5,033 bases of DNA from contig QIAS01000067.1 in the NCBI GenBank assembly GCA_003225615.1, positions 1 through 5,033 of the forward strand, written 5' to 3'. Both the position numbers and the translations under genes were made by a program. The stretch is from Acidobacteriota bacterium. Lineage in GTDB: Bacteria > Acidobacteriota > Terriglobia > Terriglobales > Acidobacteriaceae. The notes beneath the pieces were generated by a model. It was not told the origin of the DNA, ran no database searches, and saw only the letters and a list, made by a program, of their open reading frames with translations. This document shows positions 1 to 5,033 of the stretch, piece after piece (the first letter of the stretch is position 1; every line of letters begins with the position of its first letter).

Positions 1-332
1 CCGAATTGCAGGAAATCGCTCACCGCGTTTTTTTGAATGGGGGCACGCTCTTGAAGATCGTCTCCCTCGCGCGCCGTAAGGCGGAGAGGCAGAAAGCCTT
101 GCAGCGCGTCAAGGATGCCGTTGCGGAAATTCACGCCACGGGCGTGCAGGTCAAAGACCTCGATATCGGCCTGCTCGATTTTCCGTGTGTGGTCTCCGGA
201 GAGATTGTCCTGCTCTGCTGGAAGCTGGGAGAAAACAAAATCACTCACTGGCACAGCACCACTGAAGGCTTCGCCGGCCGCAAACTCATTGACGAGCGAA
301 TCTCCAAGGCCGGAGACACGAAGTCGAATTAG
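1..332 (+). CDS. DUF2203 family protein, 5'-truncated by the window edge
   Basis: This is the C-terminal part of a small soluble protein of the DUF2203 family, whose biochemical function is unknown. The frame is open to the first base of the window and stops at TAG 330-332. The first start-like codon is a TTG at 6, but it lies inside what should be the family's N-terminal helical region, so the true start is probably upstream. What remains is about 109 residues. An amphipathic, Lys/Arg/Glu-rich helix (roughly residues 15-45 counted from the TTG) is followed by the family signature GVQVKDLDIGLLDFP (about 46-60), then a β-rich part with LLCWKLGE (69-76), HWH (81-83) and EGFAGRK (87-93). These blocks are why I call the family with good confidence. 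The gene converges on the peptidase gene that follows. No role can be inferred from the neighbours. Confidence 0.85.
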   Translation, partial: ELQEIAHRVFLNGGTLLKIVSLARRKAERQKALQRVKDAVAEIHATGVQVKDLDIGLLDFPCVVSGEIVLLCWKLGENKITHWHSTTEGFAGRKLIDERISKAGDTKSN

Positions 333-333
333 T

Positions 334-353
334 CTGCCGTTCGTTAGTGGCAG
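334..353. terminator. Weak hairpin between convergent genes, possible terminator
   Basis: The arms 334-341 (CTGCCGTT) and 346-353 (AGTGGCAG) can pair over eight positions, including two G-T pairs, around the four-base loop CGTT. The hairpin starts two bases after the DUF2203 stop codon and lies about 40 bases beyond the stop of the opposing peptidase gene, so it is well placed to end transcription from either side. Neither side has a run of T, so it is not a canonical intrinsic terminator, and a stem this short can arise by chance. Confidence 0.3.
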
Positions 354-394
354 GAACTTGGCTGGAAAGATCGGGGAAACATCAAGTCAGCACT

Positions 395-1885
395 TTACGG
401 CTTGCCGCCCGCATTCCACTTGGGAATAAAATTCGAATTCACCAACCATTCCACCGGGGTAATCAGCGATGCGATCGCGTTGGTCATATGCTGAAAATCG
501 ATATGGGCCAGATCATCGCTGGGCTGGTGATAATCCTTGTGCAGCCCGAAGCTTGAGACTGTCTGCGCGACCACTCCTTTCTTCGCCAGCACGTAATTGT
601 CAGAACGGCGAAAGAACCCTTGCTCCAGATGCGGATCCTCGACCAGCTTCGCCCCATGTACTGCCAGTTGGGGGCCCAAGTTCGAGCGCTCCCATCCGCT
701 GAGCCAAAGCGCGTCTTCCGCTATTTTGGGATCTGCGCGCCCAATCATTTCAAATTCAAGGTTTGCCACAATGTCATGTAAAGGTACGGGGGGGTGCTCT
801 CTAAAATAGGTTGAGCCCAAGCCTCCGGTTTCCTCGCTGCCGAACAATGCAAAGATCACCGTCCGCCTCGGCTTGGGGCCCGAGCCAAGCACCCGCGCCA
901 ATTCGAGTACGGCGGCGGTGCCTGAAGCGTCGTCATCTGCCCCGTTATAAATATTGTCGCCATTCACCGGCGTTCCAATTCCGAGATGATCAAGGTGGGC
1001 GGTTAGTAGAATCACGTTTTTGCGCTGCGCGGGATCGTGTCCCGGCAAAATGCCCACGACGTTCCAGGTGTTACTACTCTGCGGCGATTCGGCATTACTT
1101 TCAAAATCCATCGTGGTGCCGTCCGGAACATCCTGCAGTGTTTTTTGGGCTTCATCGGCCAGCGACAGCAGGTTGTAGTTTTCTCCCAGGGCATTTTCCG
1201 GTTGGCCCTCCACCTGCACTGGCAATGTCGGCAGCTTCTTGGCAAGATCATGCCAGTGTTCCCGGCGATCGGCGGAAACCGGAATTAGAACTCCCGCCGC
1301 ACCCTCCTCAAAGGCTGAGAGCGTAGCTTTATGCAGTTTGTCCTTGTTGGAGGAAACAAGGAAAACCACCATTCCGGGCTCGATCTTCACCTCTTCCGCG
1401 TCCACATTGATTTTCCGCAATGGTCCGGAAAATTTAGACTGCGTGAGATAAAGCGCCAAAATCTCCTGGCCGTGCGTCCAGGTGATAGCAGAACTGCCGT
1501 TGGTGAATTTCAATTGCGGCGGGGCACTCAGAGTGCGGCGCAGAATGGTGGCTCGCTGGAGGTAGCCGTCATCCTCGGCTGCCGGCTCAATTCCATAGGC
1601 GCGCAGTTCGGAAGCGATATAGGTTGCGGCCAGCAATTCGTCATGAGTGCCACTGCCGCGCCCGGCCAATGCGTCGCTGGCCAAGAATTCCATGTGCGCC
1701 CGGATACAACGGGCACAGACCTTCGCCGCAGATCGCGCCCTCTGAGGCGCTTCGGCCGCTCCGGCATGCCGCATAACGGGTGCAGCGGGAGTCTGGGCCG
1801 CCGCTACAAACTGCGAGGTAAGAATGAAGAAGAGAAGATAGAGAGATAAAGTGAAACGAGGATACGAAGTCGTGGGTTTTCTCAT
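395..1885 (-). CDS. Secreted M28 family zinc peptidase with PA-like insert
   Basis: Predicted exported metallopeptidase of family M28 (496 residues), probably an aminopeptidase that trims peptides outside the cytoplasm. The start at 1885 is chosen because it gives a clear signal peptide: a basic N-terminus (MRK), a hydrophobic core near residues 13-27, and VAAA before a likely cleavage site around residue 30. The frame stays open upstream to 2011, but that extension would bury the signal. No good Shine-Dalgarno precedes the ATG. The N-terminal block LASDALAGRGSGT (about 68-80) is typical of these enzymes, and about 155-205 resembles a protease-associated (PA) domain. The di-zinc catalytic set is visible: H297 and D299 in TAHLDHLG, D318 in GADDDASG, E351/E352 in FGSEETGGLGS, E379 in FEMIGR and H453 in DYHQPSD. 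E379 sits where many homologues have Asp, a conservative change. A CARC pair (C57, C60) follows the signal region. The substrate cannot be told from sequence. Confidence 0.92.
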   Translation of the reverse strand: MRKPTTSYPRFTLSLYLLFFILTSQFVAAAQTPAAPVMRHAGAAEAPQRARSAAKVCARCIRAHMEFLASDALAGRGSGTHDELLAATYIASELRAYGIEPAAEDDGYLQRATILRRTLSAPPQLKFTNGSSAITWTHGQEILALYLTQSKFSGPLRKINVDAEEVKIEPGMVVFLVSSNKDKLHKATLSAFEEGAAGVLIPVSADRREHWHDLAKKLPTLPVQVEGQPENALGENYNLLSLADEAQKTLQDVPDGTTMDFESNAESPQSSNTWNVVGILPGHDPAQRKNVILLTAHLDHLGIGTPVNGDNIYNGADDDASGTAAVLELARVLGSGPKPRRTVIFALFGSEETGGLGSTYFREHPPVPLHDIVANLEFEMIGRADPKIAEDALWLSGWERSNLGPQLAVHGAKLVEDPHLEQGFFRRSDNYVLAKKGVVAQTVSSFGLHKDYHQPSDDLAHIDFQHMTNAIASLITPVEWLVNSNFIPKWNAGGKP

Positions 1886-2055
1886 TGCTGACAGTTTGGC
1901 TCCGAAAACGGGCTTGGGCCGAGGTCCAATCAGAGTTGGATGCAGGTTTGGAATCGGATGGCACGAGTTGTGCGAACTTCCATGAGTCTGCGAAGATAGC
2001 GGGTTCGCCAAGTGACAATTTTCTCATTCCAGGGGCGTATCCATGAGGCAATCCT
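1886..2055. other. Divergent intergenic region, presumed promoters both ways
   Basis: This 170-base spacer lies between the peptidase start (minus strand) and the dehydrogenase start (plus strand), so promoters for both transcripts should be here. I found no convincing sigma-70 pair. The best minus-strand candidate is TTGTCA (complement of 2013-2018) with TATCTT (complement of 1993-1998), but their 14-base spacing is too short for a good promoter. A GTGACA at 2012-2017 on the plus strand has no -10 box at a suitable distance. I saw no operator palindrome, riboswitch or small gene. Confidence 0.5.
2045..2048 (+). promoter_or_regulatory. Shine-Dalgarno site of the dehydrogenase gene
   Basis: GAGG lies seven bases before the ATG at 2056, a normal spacing. 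It supports that start, as does the Rossmann glycine motif beginning at residue 10, where this family expects it. It is the clearest ribosome binding site in the window. Confidence 0.7.
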
Positions 2056-2934
2056 ATGAACATTAAAAAAGTTGGCGTTCTCGGCTGTGGCTTGATGGGT
2101 TCCGGAATCGCTCAAGTCGCCGCCACGGCCGGCTTCGATGTCACTGCGCTCGAAGTGGAGCAGAAATTTCTCGACAAAGGATTCGCGGGCATTGAGAAAT
2201 CTCTGGCCAAATTCGCCGAAAAAGGCACGCTGAAAGAGTCTCCCCAAGCCATTCGTGCCCGCCTGAAAGGCACCACCAAAAAAGAAGATCTTGCGGACTG
2301 CGACATTGTCATTGAGGCAATCATCGAAAATGTCGCAGAAAAGAAAAAAATGTTCGCCTCGCTCGAACCGGTGGTGAAAAAAGAGGCGATTTTCGCCTCG
2401 AATACCTCCTCGATTTCCATCACGGAGCTGCTTACTGCCACCAAGCGTCCTGAGCGCTTCGTCGGGCTGCACTTCTTTAATCCCGTTCCGCTCATGAAGT
2501 TGGTGGAAGTCGTGCGCACGATTGCTACTGCAAACGAAGTCTACGAGTCGGCTTACGAGTTTGCCAGGAAACTGGGCAAGGTTCCAGTCCGGGCCAGCGA
2601 CAAAACTGGATTCATCGTGAATCGTCTGCTGGTGCCTTATATGCTGGACGCCATCCGCGCTTATGAAGAGGGCGTAGGCTCGATTGAAGACATCGACACA
2701 TCGATGAAGCTCGGCTGCGGATATCCTATGGGGCCGTTCACGTTGCTCGATTTCGTTGGTCTGGACACTACCTACTACATCACGCATGTGATGTATGACG
2801 AGTTCAAGGAACGCCGCTTTGCCTCGCCGCCGTTACTGAAGCGGCTGGTAATGGCCGGCTGGTACGGGCGCAAGTCGGGCAAAGGTTTCTACGACTATAC
2901 CGATCCTAATAACCCGGTAGCGAATAAGCTGTAG
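2056..2934 (+). CDS. hbd: 3-hydroxybutyryl-CoA dehydrogenase
   Basis: Cytoplasmic NAD(P)-dependent dehydrogenase that interconverts (S)-3-hydroxybutyryl-CoA (or another short 3-hydroxyacyl-CoA) and acetoacetyl-CoA. At 292 residues it has the usual length of the single-function Hbd/PaaH/FadB2 type. The N-terminal Rossmann domain opens with GCGLMGSGIAQ (residues 10-20; glycines 10, 12 and 15) and has an acidic end of the second strand near E33. SNTSS (115-119) is followed by GLHFFNPVPLMKLVEVV. The spacing of S118, H139, E151 and N189 matches the Ser, His-Glu dyad and Asn of the mammalian enzyme (H to E is 12 residues, H to N is 50). The helical C-terminal domain runs from GFIVNRLL (185-192) through YPMGPFTLLDFVGLD to the usual ending GRKSGKGFYDY (271-281). 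It leads the four-gene run. The hydratase two genes downstream makes its substrate, so the pair probably acts in short-chain acyl-CoA oxidation or synthesis. The symbol could equally be paaH or fadB2, since exact substrate preference is not readable here. Confidence 0.95.
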   Translation: MNIKKVGVLGCGLMGSGIAQVAATAGFDVTALEVEQKFLDKGFAGIEKSLAKFAEKGTLKESPQAIRARLKGTTKKEDLADCDIVIEAIIENVAEKKKMFASLEPVVKKEAIFASNTSSISITELLTATKRPERFVGLHFFNPVPLMKLVEVVRTIATANEVYESAYEFARKLGKVPVRASDKTGFIVNRLLVPYMLDAIRAYEEGVGSIEDIDTSMKLGCGYPMGPFTLLDFVGLDTTYYITHVMYDEFKERRFASPPLLKRLVMAGWYGRKSGKGFYDYTDPNNPVANKL

Positions 2935-2997
2935 AATCATCGCGGCAGATTTCGGGAATTTGGCAGCACAACCTTGCAAGCAGGCCCATTTTCCGCC

Positions 2998-3477
2998 ATG
3001 ACAGTGCCAGCGAAGCGGTCCACTCTAGTCACCGGCGTCGTTCTGTTCCAGATCGTGGTGGCGCTCGGGCTTTTGGCTATCAGCGTATTCCTGGTGTGGC
3101 TGACAGGGACGCAGGAGACGCTCAAGGGCTCGGATGCCACTGAAGCCGTGGCCGGAATGAAAGTCGCGGCGGTGGTTGTGACGATTCCCGCAGTGGTTCT
3201 TCTGATCGCGGTTTTCGGCATGTGGAAGTGCCGGCCATGGGGTTGGTGGCTGGCTCTTGCGACTGGCCTGGCCATGGTCGGGATGCTTCTGTACAGCACG
3301 ATGGATGAAGGATGGCGTTACATCGAGCGCGACGACATCATCGGCATGGCGATTTGCGTTATACCGCCGATCTTGCTGCTTTTGCCGAAGGTGCGAAAGT
3401 TTTATCGAACAGAATTGCGGGCGGCACCTGGACCGGACGGCTCCGACCCGAAACCGTTGACGGCTCGGAACTCGTAA
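2998..3477 (+). CDS. Small four-helix membrane protein of unknown function
   Basis: I do not recognise a named family. The predicted protein has 159 residues and four hydrophobic segments, at about 11-35, 54-76, 82-101 and 114-130, so it should be an integral inner-membrane protein with a short basic N-terminus and a Pro/Asp-rich, probably cytoplasmic tail (141-159). The third segment is introduced by KCRPWGWWLA (77-86), a Trp-rich turn I associate with small uncharacterised bacterial membrane proteins. There are no obvious catalytic or metal-binding residues. I chose the ATG at 2998. A TTG at 2974 in the same frame would add eight residues, and neither start has a good ribosome binding site. 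The gene sits 63 bases after the dehydrogenase and 24 bases before the hydratase, so co-transcription is likely, but a link to acyl-CoA metabolism is only inferred from position. Confidence 0.75.
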   Translation: MTVPAKRSTLVTGVVLFQIVVALGLLAISVFLVWLTGTQETLKGSDATEAVAGMKVAAVVVTIPAVVLLIAVFGMWKCRPWGWWLALATGLAMVGMLLYSTMDEGWRYIERDDIIGMAICVIPPILLLLPKVRKFYRTELRAAPGPDGSDPKPLTARNS

Positions 3478-3501
3478 CAATTTGCATTTGAGTCGAAATC
3501 T

Positions 3502-4284
3502 ATGAGCTACGAAAATATCCTGCTCGAAAAGAAAAACTCTATCGCCTACGTCACCATAAACCGGCCCAAAGTTCTGAACGCTCTCAATTCTGCGGTAATG
3601 GAAGAATTGCGGGCTGCGTTCCACGAGATCAAGAAGGACGCAAGCGTGCGGGTGGTGATTCTTAGCGGCGCGGGCGAAAAATCGTTCGTAGCGGGCGCGG
3701 ATATAGCCGAACTCTCCAAGCATGACGCCGTGAAAGGCAAGGAATTCACTCATCGGGGCCAGTCGGTGCTCAACCTTATCGAGAACCTCGGTAAGCCTGT
3801 GATCGCCTGCATCAATGGCTTTGCCTTGGGCGGAGGGTGCGAACTTGCATTGGCCTGCACCATTCGCCTGGCAAGTGAGAATGCGAAGCTAGGGCAGCCG
3901 GAGGTGAAACTTGGCATCATTCCCGGATACGGTGGCTCGCAGCGGCTGCCCCGCCTGGTGGGGAAAGGCCTTGCCATGCAACTAGTGCTCTCTGGTGAAA
4001 TGATCAGCGCCCAGGAGGCTTACCGCATCGGGCTGGTGAACGAAGTCACGGCACCAGCCGACCTGATTCCTCGCGCCGAAGCCATTGCCCAAAAGATCAT
4101 CGCAAATGCGCCGCTGGCCGTTCAGTACGCCATGGAAGCGGTCAACAAAGGCATGGAGATGCCACTTGCCGAAGGCTTGTATTTGGAAGCAACTTTATTT
4201 GCGGTGTGCTGCACCACCGAGGATAAGAAAGAAGGCACAACGGCGTTCCTGGAGAAGCGGCAGGCGCAATTCAAAGGCAAATGA
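3502..4284 (+). CDS. Enoyl-CoA hydratase/isomerase family protein (crotonase type)
   Basis: Predicted cytoplasmic short-chain enoyl-CoA hydratase that adds water to crotonyl-CoA-type substrates to give (S)-3-hydroxyacyl-CoA. It has 260 residues, the normal single-domain crotonase length. Key blocks are NRPKVLNALN (20-29), SFVAGADIAEL (61-71, first oxyanion-hole loop and CoA pocket), INGFALGGGCELALAC (104-119, second oxyanion-hole glycines) and GQPEVKLGIIPGYGGSQRLPRLVG (131-154, given here only as landmarks). Both catalytic glutamates are present, E114 and E134, with the 20-residue spacing of the rat enzyme's E144/E164. This favours true hydratase activity over the many crotonase relatives that lack one of them. 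The C-terminus, EGTTAFLEKRQAQFKGK (244-260), is also typical. The ATG at 3502 has only a weak upstream purine stretch. The product feeds the dehydrogenase encoded upstream, and the next gene begins 25 bases downstream. It could be called crt, but chain-length preference cannot be read from sequence. Confidence 0.94.
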   Translation: MSYENILLEKKNSIAYVTINRPKVLNALNSAVMEELRAAFHEIKKDASVRVVILSGAGEKSFVAGADIAELSKHDAVKGKEFTHRGQSVLNLIENLGKPVIACINGFALGGGCELALACTIRLASENAKLGQPEVKLGIIPGYGGSQRLPRLVGKGLAMQLVLSGEMISAQEAYRIGLVNEVTAPADLIPRAEAIAQKIIANAPLAVQYAMEAVNKGMEMPLAEGLYLEATLFAVCCTTEDKKEGTTAFLEKRQAQFKGK

Positions 4285-4309
4285 AAGCTGCCGGTAGAAA
4301 CAAAATCTC

Positions 4310-5033
4310 ATGCTCAAATCGCTGCACATCGGCCGCTATGTCAGCAAGCCAGAGGACCTGCGCAGCGTGGCAGGCTTTTTGGAAGCTATCGGATTTGAGC
4401 GCGTTCCAAGCGAAAGCGACCACTCTGTTATCTTTTCCGCGCCCATCGGCCTACTCAGCATTAACGCGCTCTCGCGGGAATATCCACGAGAGATGCTTAA
4501 TCGCCTGCAGGACGTCAATCGGCTGATCGTCATCGAAGTGGCCAATCCCGACGTGGTTTTTGAAATCGCCCAGAAAAGAAAACTGAAGCTTCTGCTGGAC
4601 AAGACGTCTCCCACGACCGGGGAGCGCAGCTTCTCCGTCGAATTGCCGGGTGAAATTATTGTGACGATTCATGGCAAGCCGCGAGAAGTGCCTGCCGGCT
4701 TCGAAGGCGCGCTGGCGGCCAAGGGAAAACGTTTTGCCATCGTCGTGGCCCGCTTTAATTCCTTTATTACTGAGCGCCTCCTCCAGGGTGCGCTCGATGG
4801 GCTGCGGCGCAGCGGTGCGAAACCCAAAGACGTTGATGTGGTGCGGGTTCCCGGGAGCTTCGAAATCCCATCTGCGGCCCGCGCTTTCGCCGACAGCAAA
4901 CGTTACGATGCGGTTATTTGCCTCGGTTGTCTTCTGCGTGGAGACACGGCGCACTACGACGTAATTGTCAACGAAGTCACCCGCGGCATTGGCCAGTCTG
5001 CTCAGGAAAGCGGAGTGCCGCACGCATTCGGGG
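4310..5033 (+). CDS. ribH: VOC-like domain fused to lumazine synthase, 3'-truncated
   Basis: The frame runs from ATG 4310 to the window edge (241 codons) with no stop. An in-frame TAG at 4295-4297 makes 4310 the first possible start; GGTAG at 4293-4297 is a poor ribosome site. Residues about 127-241 are 6,7-dimethyl-8-ribityllumazine synthase, which joins 5-amino-6-ribitylaminouracil and 3,4-dihydroxy-2-butanone 4-phosphate in riboflavin synthesis. Visible landmarks are FEGALAAKGKRFAIVVARFN (131-150), VPGSFEIP (180-187), GCLLRGDTAHYD (206-217) with the probable catalytic H215, and NEVTRG (221-226). The C-terminal third is off the window. Residues 1-120 look like two β-α-β modules of the VOC fold: YVSKPEDLRSVAGFLEAIGF (10-29) and IEVANPDVVFEIAQKRKLKLL (75-95, landmark only), each followed by strands. 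Most usual VOC metal-ligand positions are not conserved, so this part may bind a ligand without catalysis. The RibH call is firm. The VOC call is moderate. Fusion of the two is unusual. Confidence 0.88.
   Translation, partial: MLKSLHIGRYVSKPEDLRSVAGFLEAIGFERVPSESDHSVIFSAPIGLLSINALSREYPREMLNRLQDVNRLIVIEVANPDVVFEIAQKRKLKLLLDKTSPTTGERSFSVELPGEIIVTIHGKPREVPAGFEGALAAKGKRFAIVVARFNSFITERLLQGALDGLRRSGAKPKDVDVVRVPGSFEIPSAARAFADSKRYDAVICLGCLLRGDTAHYDVIVNEVTRGIGQSAQESGVPHAFG

Larger units (their letters stand above)
2056..5033 (+). other. Probable operon: hbd, membrane protein, hydratase, VOC-RibH
   Basis: Four genes lie head to tail on the plus strand with gaps of 63, 24 and 25 bases. I see no terminator-like hairpin or convincing promoter in any gap, so one transcript starting in the 1886-2055 spacer is plausible. 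The grouping joins short-chain acyl-CoA metabolism with riboflavin synthesis. The only shared theme I can name is that flavin is needed by acyl-CoA dehydrogenases, none of which is encoded here. The operon is inferred from spacing alone. Confidence 0.5.

Noticed and set aside
811..1326. 171-codon plus-strand frame inside the peptidase gene
   Set aside because: It lies opposite the M28 catalytic region, and its Pro/Arg/Ser/Cys-rich translation is typical of a shadow frame.
1886..2011. Upstream extension of the peptidase frame by 42 codons to an ATG at 2011
   Set aside because: The added residues are Pro/Ser/His-rich with no family similarity, and they would place a clear signal peptide inside the protein. 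The internal ATG at 1885 fits an exported enzyme.
1930..2787. 285-codon open frame on the minus strand opposite the dehydrogenase gene
   Set aside because: It is antisense to a gene with every catalytic residue in place. Its translation is rich in Arg, Phe and His with no recognisable domain, as expected of a complementary-frame shadow.
3025..3753. 242-codon open frame on the minus strand across the membrane protein and hydratase starts
   Set aside because: It overlaps two better-supported genes, has a His/Arg-rich composition and shows no domain.
4285..4309. Possible FMN riboswitch before the RibH fusion
   Set aside because: The gap is only 25 bases, far too short for an FMN riboswitch, and no part of its conserved core is seen here or in the other gaps.
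4281..4526. 81-codon frame starting with an ATGA overlap at the hydratase stop
   Set aside because: The overlap looks like translational coupling, but the product is Ser/Arg/Cys-rich with no family resemblance. The frame starting at 4310 carries the real domain-bearing protein over the same bases.
4451..5023. 190-codon open frame on the minus strand opposite the lumazine synthase region
   Set aside because: It is opposite a strongly conserved RibH coding sequence and has no recognisable motifs.

Overview
This 5,033-base window looks like a chromosomal fragment of a moderately GC-rich heterotroph. The mix suggests Acidobacteriota (Terriglobia-like): a DUF2203 protein, a secreted M28 peptidase with a FEMIGR motif, and short-chain acyl-CoA genes running into riboflavin synthesis. 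The assignment rests on recall of similar gene styles and is tentative. I see no rRNA, tRNA, CRISPR array, insertion sequence or phage gene.

Layout. The left edge carries the 3' part of a DUF2203-family gene on the + strand (to 332). It converges on a minus-strand gene (395-1885) for an exported zinc peptidase of family M28 with a PA-like insert. A 170-base divergent spacer (1886-2055) separates that gene from a run of four + strand genes that fills the rest of the window: a 3-hydroxybutyryl-CoA dehydrogenase (2056-2934), a small four-helix membrane protein of unknown function (2998-3477), a crotonase-type enoyl-CoA hydratase (3502-4284), and a gene cut by the right edge (4310 onward). Gaps between the four are about 63, 24 and 25 bases, so they could be one operon.

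Function. The dehydrogenase and hydratase catalyse consecutive steps between crotonyl-CoA, (S)-3-hydroxybutyryl-CoA and acetoacetyl-CoA. Both keep all the catalytic residues I can place. No thiolase or acyl-CoA dehydrogenase is visible here.

Most notable point. The last gene is one uninterrupted reading frame that joins an N-terminal region of about 120 residues, resembling a degenerate VOC (glyoxalase/bleomycin-resistance) fold, to a lumazine synthase (RibH) domain with its catalytic histidine. A lumazine synthase is normally a stand-alone protein of about 150-160 residues. This domain architecture is the best candidate for something undescribed in the window.
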